DNA of 7,529 nucleotides from the NCBI GenBank assembly GCA_030151765.1, contig JASLCW010000288.1, positions 1-7,529 on the forward strand. The letters are read 5' to 3'. Positions within the stretch are counted from its first letter, which is position 1. Each line of letters starts with the position of its first letter. A program made the position numbers and the translations under genes. Positions 1 through 6,368 of the stretch are shown here, piece by piece. Source of the stretch: Marmoricola sp. (GTDB lineage Bacteria; Actinomycetota; Actinomycetes; Propionibacteriales; Nocardioidaceae). The notes below the pieces were generated by a model, which saw only the letters and a list, made by a program, of their open reading frames with translations, was not told the origin of the DNA and made no database searches.

Positions 1-16
1 TTGCGTTGAGCACACC

Positions 17-2500
17 GTGCGCTCACACCACCTGATCTCCGCCGTCGCCGTCGCCGCCCTGGGGGCCACCGCCGTCGCCACCGTGCCGAGTGCGATCGGA
101 GCTGCGAGCCCCGTCGCGAGGTCCGTGTCGCGCGTTGCCACACCGCACGGGGCGCCGCTGAAGCCGGCCCACGGCGTCTACAAGGCGACCATCACTCGAA
201 CGACCCACGGCATCCCGCACATCGTCGCCCGGGACTGGGGATCTCTCGGATTCGGATCCGGCTATGCCACGGCGAAGACCGAGATCTGCAATCTGTCGGA
301 CATCGTCCTGACCGCCCGTGGTGAGCGCAGCCGGTGGTTCGGCCCGGACGCGAAGTACGACGACCGGGTCTCGATGAACGGCACCAACTTCCAGGCGGAT
401 GCACTGGTCACCGACCTGCACAACCGCAAGGTGGTCGAGAAGCTGCTCGCGAGCAAGGCCGGCCCGGGCGCCGAGGCGCGCGCCATGGTGAAGGGCTACG
501 CGGCCGGTGTGAATCGCTACATCCGCAAGATCGGCGGCACCAGGCACATCGCCGATCCGGTGTGCCGTGGAGCGGGGTACATCAAGCCCAACGCGACGCC
601 GCTCGACATCTGGTACGGCGTCTACCTCGCGCAGATCATGGGATCGACCGGTCACTTCATGCAGCAGATCGTCGACCCGAAGCTTCCCAGCCTGACCAAC
701 CCGAACCTGCCGCAGTTGCGCAGCCAGGCGCGCTTCGCCCCGGCGCCGAAGAAGCTGCCGAGCCGCGACGCGATGCTCAAGGGCCTGGGCAAGGACCCGA
801 AGTCGCCCTTCGGCTCCAACGCGACCGCGATCGGTGGCTCGGCCTCCACGACGCACCGCGGCATGCTGCTCGGCAATCCGCACTTCCCGTGGGTCGGTCG
901 ATACCGGTTCACCCAGCAACAGCTGACGATCCCGGGGGTGTACGACGTCGCGGGCGCCAGCCTGATCGGCTCGCCGGTCGTCAACATCGGGTGGAACAAG
1001 AATGTCGCGTGGAGCCACACGGTGTCGACGGCGTACCGGTTCACGCCGTACGAGTACCAGGAGCTGCTCAGCCCGACGACGTACATCTACGGCAACGGCA
1101 CCCGGCAGCTCGAGAAGCGGACCGTGCACGTCACGGCGCGCAAGAACGGTCGCCTCGTCGACATGACCGCGACGCTCTACCGGACGCCGCAGGGCTATGT
1201 CGTCAACAACCCCGCGCAGTTCATGGGCTGGACCCCGCTGAGCTTCTGGGCGATTCGCGACGCCAATGGCGAGCAGTTGCGCACCATCGACTCCTTCCTG
1301 AACATGGGCAAGGCCAAGACCGTGCGTGACCTGCTGGCGCGGCAGGACGCCGGGGGCGGCATCCCGTGGGTGAACACGATCGCGGCGGACCGGAACGGCA
1401 ATGTCCTGTACGCCGACCACTCCGTCGTACCCAATGTCTCCAATGCGCTTGCGGGCAAGTGCATGACGCTCATCGGCAATCTCCTGAACCAGGTCGCGGG
1501 CCTGCCCGGTCTCGACGGCTCCCGAGCGGGCGGCGCCTGCAACTGGGGCACCGACAGTGACGCTCAGCGCCCGGGGATCCTGGGACCCAAGAACCTGCCG
1601 GCGACGGTGCGCACCGACTGGGTGATGAACGCGAACGACTCCTATTGGCTGCCGAACCCGAAGCAGCAGCTGAACGGTTACGCACGCATCATCGGCTGCG
1701 AGAAGTGCGTGCGCACACTGCGGACCCGGATGGTCGACCACTACGTGATCGACGCCCTCAAGCACGGCCGGATCAGCCCGGCGGAGCTGCGCGGATTCGA
1801 GCACCAGAACCGCGTGTACGGCGCGGAGCTGATGTCGCGCGACGGCGCACTGCAGAAGGTCTGCGAGGCCGCGAACGGCGGCGACGCCTGCACGGTCCTC
1901 GCGAAGTGGGACAAGCACTCCAACATCAACAGCCGCGGCAATCACATCTTCGAGCAGTTCGTCTCCCGGCTGCCCACGCCGGGGCTGCTGCCGGGGCCGT
2001 CGATCTGGAAGGTGCCCTTCGACGCGAACAACCCGGTGGAGACGCCCAACACACTGGACAGCTCCAACAGCCAGGTGGTCACGGCGATGGAGGACGCGAT
2101 CGCCTACCTGCGCTCGAAGCACATTCCGATGAATGCGACCTGGGGCTCGCTCCAGGTCGCAGGCGACCGGGGTGCGCCGGCGATCCCGCTCGGCGGCGGG
2201 CTCGGTGACGAGGCGGGCAATGCGAATGCGCTCGACAGTCGCGGTGCCCTCGCGAACACGTCACGTCTCAAGCCGGTGACCTACGGTTCCTCGCACATCG
2301 AGGCGATCGCCTTCCTGTCCGGAGGCCGCGTGAACGCGCGCACGATCCTGACCTACAGCCAGGACGAGAACCCGAAGTCGAAGTGGTCGAGCGACCAGAC
2401 CCGGATGTTCAGCAAGAAGCAGTGGGTGCACTTCGCCTTCACGAAGAAGCAGATCCGCAAGCAGGCGCTGTCCACGATCGCGGTGACGGGTAGGGCCTAG
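17..2500 (+). CDS. Secreted penicillin-acylase-family Ntn-hydrolase (AHL / cyclic lipopeptide acylase-like)
   Basis: Predicted secreted amidohydrolase of 827 residues that cleaves amide-linked acyl chains. The closest recognisable relatives are the PvdQ-type acyl-homoserine-lactone acylases and aculeacin A acylase. A Sec signal peptide is visible (RSHH followed by a hydrophobic Ala/Val stretch; cleavage somewhere between about residues 21 and 30). The alpha-chain part carries TRTTHGIPHIVARD near 61-73 and RGERSRWFG near 101-109. The self-cleavage site is Gly266-Ser267 in FGSNATAIGG, making Ser267 the beta-chain N-terminal nucleophile. Counting from it, His289 (GNPHFPW) falls at beta-23 and Val336 at beta-70, the same positions as in PvdQ; Asn538 (MNANDSYW) is near the expected oxyanion Asn. 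Several Cys pairs, including CEKC near 554, suit an extracellular protein. The GTG at 17 is the only start inside the window that gives a sensible signal peptide. The frame is open to the window edge, so a start further upstream is possible. The true substrate (AHL, lipopeptide, beta-lactam) cannot be read from sequence. Confidence 0.9.
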   Translation: MRSHHLISAVAVAALGATAVATVPSAIGAASPVARSVSRVATPHGAPLKPAHGVYKATITRTTHGIPHIVARDWGSLGFGSGYATAKTEICNLSDIVLTARGERSRWFGPDAKYDDRVSMNGTNFQADALVTDLHNRKVVEKLLASKAGPGAEARAMVKGYAAGVNRYIRKIGGTRHIADPVCRGAGYIKPNATPLDIWYGVYLAQIMGSTGHFMQQIVDPKLPSLTNPNLPQLRSQARFAPAPKKLPSRDAMLKGLGKDPKSPFGSNATAIGGSASTTHRGMLLGNPHFPWVGRYRFTQQQLTIPGVYDVAGASLIGSPVVNIGWNKNVAWSHTVSTAYRFTPYEYQELLSPTTYIYGNGTRQLEKRTVHVTARKNGRLVDMTATLYRTPQGYVVNNPAQFMGWTPLSFWAIRDANGEQLRTIDSFLNMGKAKTVRDLLARQDAGGGIPWVNTIAADRNGNVLYADHSVVPNVSNALAGKCMTLIGNLLNQVAGLPGLDGSRAGGACNWGTDSDAQRPGILGPKNLPATVRTDWVMNANDSYWLPNPKQQLNGYARIIGCEKCVRTLRTRMVDHYVIDALKHGRISPAELRGFEHQNRVYGAELMSRDGALQKVCEAANGGDACTVLAKWDKHSNINSRGNHIFEQFVSRLPTPGLLPGPSIWKVPFDANNPVETPNTLDSSNSQVVTAMEDAIAYLRSKHIPMNATWGSLQVAGDRGAPAIPLGGGLGDEAGNANALDSRGALANTSRLKPVTYGSSHIEAIAFLSGGRVNARTILTYSQDENPKSKWSSDQTRMFSKKQWVHFAFTKKQIRKQALSTIAVTGRA
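2497..2500. other. Shared CTAG stop overlap of two convergent genes
   Basis: The palindrome CTAG supplies the TAG stop of the acylase (2498-2500, plus strand) and the TAG stop of the S53 peptidase (2499-2497, minus strand). It is the core of a perfect 10-bp palindrome, GGCCTAGGCC, at 2494-2503. There is no room for a terminator between the two genes, and I see no hairpin followed by a T-run on either side. Confidence 0.9.
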
Positions 2501-4026
2501 GCCTGCCAGAGCCGGGCCGTTGCCGCCTCCGGTACGCCGAGGCCGGTGCACGCGTCCCAGCCGACCCGTGCCTGATAGGCGCCATTGCTTCCCGAGCTGA
2601 TGTCGCGCAGGGCTGTGCTCGCCTTGCCCGGTGCAGCTGTCGGGTAGAGCCTCTGCTGGATCAGCCCCAGCGGGCCGGCGGTCTCCGTGATTCGCGCGAT
2701 CAGTCCTGCCCACAAGGGTGCCACGGCGCTGGTGCCGCCGATGACCATCGACTGTCCGTCGACATAGACCTGGTAGCCGGTGGCCGGATCGGCATCGGCT
2801 GCGACGTCGGGCACGCCGCGACCGACCGTCGTACTGCCGGAGCGCGGCGGCACGCCGGCGTCTCTCTGCCAGTCAGGCAAGGAGAAGGTGTCACTCACGC
2901 CACCGCCGGTGGCGCCGCCGTTCGCGCCTCCCCAGACGACCTCGCTCGTCACCTTGCCGTTCGAGGCGTCCAGAGTGGTCCCGCCGCAACCCAGGACGTG
3001 TGGGCTCGACGCCGGGAAGTCGGCGTGCACCGTTCCGCCGCTCGAGTCGTTGTCGCCGCTGCCGTTGTCACCCGCCGCTGCGGTCACGGTGATGCCCAGG
3101 GCGGCCGCATCGGCGAAGGCCTGGTCCATCGAGGTGCGTGCCTGAGCGGTCCACTGATCCTCGCTCTGGCCCCAACTGATGCTGATCGCCACGGGTGCGG
3201 GTGAGGCGTGTGTAGCAGTCGCTACAGCATCCAGGAAGCCGGCGTCGGTGTTGGGCGCGAAGTAGACGACGATCGTCGCCTCGTTCGCGATGGCGCCGGC
3301 GACCTCGATGTCGAGCAGGACCTCGCCGTCGGCACCCTGGGGATCCTGACCGGGGGTGTTCTTCGCGCCGTCGACGGAGACCGCCTTCACCTGTGGGGGA
3401 GTGAGGCCAAGACCGGTGAAGTAGGTGTCGATGTCGCTCTGGCCGAATCCACCGCCGAGCTCGATGATCGCGATCGTCTGTCCCTTGCCCGTTGTCGCGG
3501 GCATGCCGTAGATCGCGGCCAGGTCGATGGGGGAGTAGCTCGTCCGAGTGGCATGCGGATCCGCGACGACATGGCGTGTCATCGCCTGCTGCCGGGTATC
3601 GAGCCCGAGTACGGCGGTGACGACGCCGTCGAGTGCATGCGGGAGTCGAAGCTCGCCGCTACGCGTTCGTACATGGGAGCCGTCCTCGGGCCGGCTCAGC
3701 GTCGTACCGGAGAAGGACTCGAGATCAGCCGCCGTGCCCTCGACGCGAAGCCGCCGCGACGGAGGATCCGCGGAGACGACCCGGATGCCCCGGGAGTCGA
3801 GGAGCCCCGTCACCACGTCGATGTCGTCGGGTGAGGCGCCGTAGCGACCGGCAAGGTCCGCGGGGGAGAGCAGGCGATCGACCGGAGGCTCCGCACCACT
3901 GCGTCGCCGCAATACCAGTGTCGCCTGCACGGACTCGCCGGGCGGGACACGTGAACCGATGGCCGCGTACGCCGGACGCGCCGATCCGGCAAGGGTGATC
4001 AGGTCCGACTGCCGAGATTCAGTCAT
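2497..4026 (-). CDS. S53 family (pro-kumamolisin-like sedolisin) serine-carboxyl peptidase
   Basis: Endopeptidase with a Ser-Glu-Asp triad, made as a self-activating proenzyme of 509 residues. Residues about 22-150 resemble the pro-kumamolisin activation domain. The catalytic domain runs from about SYSPIDLAAIYG (163) to the end. Catalytic residues are Glu235 and Asp239 (DGEVLLDIEVAG), oxyanion Asp320 (AAAGDNGSGD) and nucleophile Ser433 (GGTSAVAPLWAGL). Their spacing agrees with kumamolisin (E78, D82, D164, S278) to within two residues. The C-terminal DISSGSN...GWDACTGLG (475-497) is the family calcium site. The ATG at 4026 is chosen because the prodomain follows directly and a promoter-like hexamer lies six bases upstream. 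The frame stays open further upstream only as a shadow of the opposing acetyltransferase gene. No N-terminal signal peptide is visible, so secretion, if any, would be non-classical. Its stop overlaps that of the convergent acylase gene. Exact substrate unknown. Confidence 0.93.
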   Translation of the reverse strand: MTESRQSDLITLAGSARPAYAAIGSRVPPGESVQATLVLRRRSGAEPPVDRLLSPADLAGRYGASPDDIDVVTGLLDSRGIRVVSADPPSRRLRVEGTAADLESFSGTTLSRPEDGSHVRTRSGELRLPHALDGVVTAVLGLDTRQQAMTRHVVADPHATRTSYSPIDLAAIYGMPATTGKGQTIAIIELGGGFGQSDIDTYFTGLGLTPPQVKAVSVDGAKNTPGQDPQGADGEVLLDIEVAGAIANEATIVVYFAPNTDAGFLDAVATATHASPAPVAISISWGQSEDQWTAQARTSMDQAFADAAALGITVTAAAGDNGSGDNDSSGGTVHADFPASSPHVLGCGGTTLDASNGKVTSEVVWGGANGGATGGGVSDTFSLPDWQRDAGVPPRSGSTTVGRGVPDVAADADPATGYQVYVDGQSMVIGGTSAVAPLWAGLIARITETAGPLGLIQQRLYPTAAPGKASTALRDISSGSNGAYQARVGWDACTGLGVPEAATARLWQA

Positions 4027-4032
4027 GACTCG

Positions 4033-4038
4033 AGTATG
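4033..4038 (-). promoter_or_regulatory. -10-like element of the S53 peptidase gene, leaderless geometry
   Basis: Read on the minus strand this is CATACT, five of six matches to TATAAT-type positions when the first base is allowed to differ and the fifth is C. It is followed by six bases and then the ATG at 4026. Transcription starting at the usual distance would begin at the A of the ATG, giving a leaderless mRNA. No Shine-Dalgarno sequence is seen before the ATG, which agrees. No convincing -35 is visible. Confidence 0.4.
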
Positions 4039-4058
4039 CGCGCGCTCCCGGGCAGAAC

Positions 4059-4068
4059 CTATCGATAG
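4059..4068. promoter_or_regulatory. 10-bp perfect palindrome in the divergent intergenic region
   Basis: CTATCGATAG is a perfect palindrome in the 51-bp gap between the divergently transcribed peptidase (start 4026) and GNAT (start 4078) genes. It overlaps the first bases of the GNAT -10-like element. It could be an operator that controls both genes, or simply two AT-rich promoter elements that happen to be symmetric. No regulator gene is adjacent. Confidence 0.3.
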
Positions 4069-4071
4069 CCT
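4066..4071 (+). promoter_or_regulatory. -10-like element of the GNAT-HD operon, leaderless geometry
   Basis: TAGCCT fits the actinobacterial TANNNT pattern and is separated by six bases from the GTG at 4078, so the expected transcription start is the G of the start codon. The GGAG just before the GTG overlaps it and cannot act as a normally spaced ribosome binding site, which supports a leaderless start. Confidence 0.45.
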
Positions 4072-4077
4072 GCTGGA

Positions 4078-4563
4078 GTGAGCGTTCATCTCCGCCCCCT
4101 GACCGAGGACGATCTCCCGCTGCTGACCGGTGCCGACGCACCTCTGGACAACTTCGGTCCGGAGGTGCCGCGGACCACTGTTCCCGGCGTGGATCTCAAT
4201 GAGTACGGCGGATTCGGGATCGTCGATGCGGGAGTCCTGATCGGGAATGTCAGCTGGATCTGGCAACGGTGGGGCCCGAATGTCCAGTCGCGCAGTCCGA
4301 TGATCGGCATCTGGCTCGCCTCGAACGGCCGCGGTCGTGGCGCCGGCAGCGAGGCACAGCGGCAGCTCGTGGATCTCTTCTTCCGGCACACCACGGTCAA
4401 CCGGGTGGAGGCGCACACGGACGTCGAGAACATCGCCGAGCAGCGGGCGCTGGAGAAGGCCGGCTTCACCCGCGAGGGGATGACGCGGGGCGCGCAATGG
4501 CGCGACGGCGCCTACCGCGACGGCTATCTCTACTCGATCCTGCGAGAGGAATGGGCCCGGTGA
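4078..4563 (+). CDS. GNAT family N-acetyltransferase (RimJ/RimL-like)
   Basis: Cytoplasmic acetyl-CoA-dependent N-acetyltransferase of 161 residues, normal length for the family. The acetyl-CoA pyrophosphate loop (motif A) is RGRGAG at 85-90, on the strand and helix IGIWLASNGRGRGAGSEAQR. The RimJ/RimL-type C-terminal signature is VEAHTDVENIAEQRALEKAGF (110-130), with Asn118 in the usual position. It ends with GYLYSILREEW, typical of the group. The substrate may be a protein N-terminus, an amino acid, a polyamine or a drug; the sequence does not decide. GTG at 4078 is the start because the protein begins directly with the family-like SVHLRPLTEDDLPLL and a leaderless-type promoter sits upstream. 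It overlaps the next gene by GTGA and is probably co-transcribed with it. It is divergent from the S53 peptidase. Confidence 0.9.
   Translation: MSVHLRPLTEDDLPLLTGADAPLDNFGPEVPRTTVPGVDLNEYGGFGIVDAGVLIGNVSWIWQRWGPNVQSRSPMIGIWLASNGRGRGAGSEAQRQLVDLFFRHTTVNRVEAHTDVENIAEQRALEKAGFTREGMTRGAQWRDGAYRDGYLYSILREEWAR
4544..4550 (+). promoter_or_regulatory. Ribosome binding site for the HD-domain gene
   Basis: The purine run GAGAGGA lies nine bases before the GTG at 4560 and directly abuts the in-frame ATG at 4551. That spacing favours GTG 4560 over ATG 4551 as the start, inside the end of the acetyltransferase coding sequence. Confidence 0.5.
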
Positions 4564-5204
4564 CGGCCGCGGAGGACGACGTACCCCTGATCGATCGGCA
4601 GCCGCTGCCTTCCGGCGTACCCGATCGTCTGGCGGCGCAACTCGCCTTCATCGCGGAGGCGGACAAGCTCAAGACGATCCTGCGTGCCTCGCCGCTGGCA
4701 GCCGCGGACCGCCGTGAGAACGACGCCGAACACTCGTGGCACCTGGCGCTCATGGTCGTCCTGCTCGCGGAGTACGCCGACGAGCCGATCGATGTCGGGC
4801 ACGCGGTCAAGCTGGTCGTGATCCATGACCTCGTGGAGATCTATGCGGGGGACAGCCCGGTGTTCGTGCCGGGCGCGGCCGATGACCAGCAGGAGCGTGA
4901 GGAAGCGGCCGCCGTACGGCTCTTCGGCATGTTGCCCGAGGATCAGGCCGCCGAGCTGCGCGGGCTCTGGGACGAGTTCGAGGCAGGCGTGACGCCGGAA
5001 GCCAGGTTCGGCAAAGCGATGGATCGCCTGGAGCCGATGCTGCTGAACTGGTTGAACGGTGGCGGCACCTGGGGAATGGCCGGCGCGTCGGAGACCACGG
5101 TGCGGGCACGCGAGGCCGGCGTGGTGTCGGCGTCGACCTCGCTGGGAGATCTCACGAACCTGATGGTGGAGGAAGGACTGCGGCGCGAGTGGATCCGGCG
5201 CTGA
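4560..5204 (+). CDS. HD domain protein, YfbR/HDDC2-like 5'-deoxynucleotidase
   Basis: Metal-dependent phosphohydrolase of 214 residues. The family hydrolyses deoxynucleoside 5'-monophosphates to nucleosides, a nucleotide-pool salvage step in the cytoplasm. Visible HD-superfamily residues are His58 (NDAEHSWH), His89-Asp90 (VVIHDLVEIYAGD), Glu93, Asp98 and Asp155 (KAMDRLEP). The spacing His89/Asp90/Glu93/Asp98 equals that of the E. coli YfbR active site (68/69/72/77). The C-terminal extension, with NWLNGGGTWGM (163-173) and a helical tail, is typical of the HD_3/HDDC2 type. The start overlaps the stop of the acetyltransferase as GTGA, so translation is probably coupled. The longer open frame upstream of 4560 lies over the acetyltransferase and is not coding. 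Confidence in family is high; substrate preference is inferred. Confidence 0.88.
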   Translation: MTAAEDDVPLIDRQPLPSGVPDRLAAQLAFIAEADKLKTILRASPLAAADRRENDAEHSWHLALMVVLLAEYADEPIDVGHAVKLVVIHDLVEIYAGDSPVFVPGAADDQQEREEAAAVRLFGMLPEDQAAELRGLWDEFEAGVTPEARFGKAMDRLEPMLLNWLNGGGTWGMAGASETTVRAREAGVVSASTSLGDLTNLMVEEGLRREWIRR

Positions 5205-5343
5205 CCGTCACGCGCGGAGCGAGGTGATCGCTGCGGCCCACGGGCTCCAGGCTATGTGAAACCGTTGGTGCGCCGCGTGCTCCGCTGATGGACTGGTGCC
5301 GTCGAGAGTCGGGTCTGCTGCGTGACGGAGGTAGCGGTTGTGA
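5205..5343. other. Non-coding gap, possible lost 5' part of the methyltransferase
   Basis: 139 bases with no credible gene. No frame gives a recognisable SAM-binding motif I (glycine-rich loop). A short stretch at about 5337-5352, read in frame 3, gives TEYDVL, which resembles the strand before motif II/post-II in methyltransferases. It is in a different frame from the remnant that follows. The region is most simply explained as eroded coding sequence. Confidence 0.4.
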
Positions 5344-5802
5344 CGGAATACGACGTGCTGGCATGCCGCGGGTGCCGCAGGCAGAGCCACCGCTCTGCGG
5401 TCGATGTCGCGACTTCTGCGCCCGGGCGGACGTTTGGTGCTGACATCCAGAACCTGGGAGCTCGTGAGGGCCAGAGGTTCCCGGCTGGACATCTGGGACC
5501 GGCTCGTCAGCCGGAACGGTCGCGATGCCGTCGTGATCTACCGCTGGGACATTGCGCCGCGTTGGGAAGAGGAGCACCACATCGAGATTGCGATCGCGCA
5601 GCTTGAGGCGACCGGGTCGGTTGTCGTCCGATCGGAACTGCTGTCCTGCTGGCCTTACCAGCACGAGGAGCTCGAAGGTGAGTTGCACCGGGTCGGGCTT
5701 CGGACGGACCTGAGCACGTTCGATCCGGAGGCCGAGAATTACACGGTGGTGGCGCGCAAAGGGGAGAGGTGGGGCTCGACGAGCGCAAGCATCCGGTCAT
5801 GA
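5344..5802 (+). pseudogene. Remnant of a class I SAM-dependent methyltransferase (C-terminal half)
   Basis: The open frame after the stop at 5341-5343 reads HAAGAAGRATALRSMSRL then LRPGGRLVLTSRTWEL. This is the alpha-D/beta-5 region of class I methyltransferases, with the post-motif-III RPGG turn. It continues with YRWDIAPRWEEEHHIEI, SELLSCWPYQHEELEGEL and NYTVVARK, the usual C-terminal beta-6/beta-7 part of glycine/sarcosine-methyltransferase-like proteins. Homology-like sequence stops near 5760. The last 14 residues look like read-through into the convergent gene. The N-terminal half, including the SAM-binding motif I, is missing, and about seven residues before HAAG (usually a CxGNSL-like block) also look lost. 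An ATG at 5404 exists but sits inside a conserved helix, so it is not a natural start. The fragment cannot be a working methyltransferase. It overlaps the 3' end of the phosphatase remnant by 64 bases. Confidence 0.7.
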
Positions 5803-6243
5803 GTCTCCTGATCCGCCGAGATGATCAGCCCGCGGCCGGTGTGAAGCGGGTTCCCGTCCAGATCGCTCAGCACGCAACCGGCGGCCTGACACAGCGCGAT
5901 GCCGGCAGCGAAGTGGACGTTGTCTCGGAACCATCCGTCTGAGATGTATGCCGCTCGACGACCGGCTGCCACCCACGCGACGCCTAAGGTGGATGACAAG
6001 ACTCGAGGGCCGTACTGCGCGCGCAGCAACGGATCGCTGACGAGCTGACCGCCGACGAACGGTTGATCAAGGGGGCTTGTCGATGACCTCGATGATGGCG
6101 GCCTCGGCATCCAGGTCGGTCTGGGTGGCGAAGTCGGTGGCTGACTTTGCGAACCGGGTGTGGCTGTCGCCGTAGGTTCGCGCGACCACGTCGGCGCCCG
6201 CCTGCGCGGCCGCGATCGCAACTTCGACGTCGGTCAGTCTCAT
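5739..6243 (-). pseudogene. Inositol monophosphatase-family gene with internal deletion and frame break
   Basis: From the ATG at 6243 the protein reads MRLTDVEVAIAAAQAGADVV and then TDFATQTDLDAEAAIIEVI, the N-terminal helix and TDxxTxxD region of the IMPase/CysQ family. It ends at a TGA at 6069-6067 after 58 residues. In another frame, from about 6074, the C-terminal third continues: FVGGQLVSD, RVLSSTLGVAWVAAGRRAAY, RDNVHFAAGIALCQAAGC and THDRMLALVEPHL, to the TAA at 5741-5739. The middle block that normally holds the metal-binding GEExG and DPxxGT motifs is absent. The two parts total about 168 residues against roughly 250-270 for the family, so about 90 residues are missing. In VHFAAG the usual Asp of the WDxAAG motif is His, which may be a subfamily trait. 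The gene has lost its catalytic centre and is scored as a pseudogene; its start and promoter look intact. Confidence 0.75.
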
Positions 6244-6249
6244 GCCAAG

Positions 6250-6255
6250 ACAGTA
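6250..6255 (-). promoter_or_regulatory. -10-like element of the IMPase remnant, leaderless geometry
   Basis: On the minus strand TACTGT is followed by six bases and then the ATG at 6243. It matches TANNNT and predicts a transcript starting at the A of the ATG. No Shine-Dalgarno sequence lies between. The promoter seems preserved although the gene behind it is broken. Confidence 0.45.
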
Positions 6256-6292
6256 GCTTTCGGGCTCTGATCAGCGGTGCCATGCGCAGAGT

Positions 6293-6307
6293 ATTACGTG
6301 ACATAAT
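6293..6307. promoter_or_regulatory. AT-rich quasi-palindrome, possible operator
   Basis: ATTACGTGACATAAT has six of seven base pairs symmetric around the central G at 6300. It sits in an AT-rich island (about 6290-6316) inside otherwise GC-rich DNA, between the divergent phosphatase remnant and the hexapeptide acetyltransferase. TAACTT at 6309-6314 and the -35-like GTGACA at 6298-6303 are also in this island. Their mutual spacing does not make one standard promoter. A regulator binding site for one or both genes is an inference. Confidence 0.35.
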
Positions 6308-6352
6308 GTAACTTATCGGCGGTTTGTCCACGCGGAGCGAGAGGGGTTTGGG

Positions 6353-6358
6353 TAGCGT
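6353..6358 (+). promoter_or_regulatory. Candidate -10 element of the hexapeptide acetyltransferase
   Basis: TAGCGT fits TANNNT and ends ten bases before the ATG at 6369, so a start at usual distance would leave a leader of about one to four bases. This is a weaker case than the four or five promoters in the window with exactly six bases. No good -35 at 16-18 bases upstream. Confidence 0.25.
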
Positions 6359-6368
6359 CGTACCCGCC

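Noticed and set aside
23..2122. Long open frame of 699 codons on the minus strand
   Set aside because: It lies antisense to the acylase gene, its composition is Arg/Val/Asp-rich low-information sequence, and no domain is seen. It is a GC-bias shadow.
4027..4497. Upstream extension of the S53 peptidase frame on the minus strand
   Set aside because: It overlaps the GNAT gene in antisense, and the family prodomain and promoter both support the ATG at 4026.
4269..4559. Upstream extension of the HD-domain protein frame
   Set aside because: It is an alternate frame of the GNAT gene; a purine-rich ribosome binding site and the GTGA overlap support GTG 4560.
5208..5492. Minus-strand open frame ending HQRFHIAWSPWAAAITSLRA
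   Set aside because: The tail looks protein-like, but most of the frame is antisense to the methyltransferase remnant and no family is recognised; too weak to annotate.
5152..5688. Minus-strand open frame of 178 codons
   Set aside because: It is antisense to the HD gene end and the methyltransferase remnant, with no domain and irregular composition.
6324..6368. TTG start giving a 214-residue hexapeptide acetyltransferase
   Set aside because: The extra 15 residues do not resemble the family N-terminus, and ATG 6369 gives the normal length.
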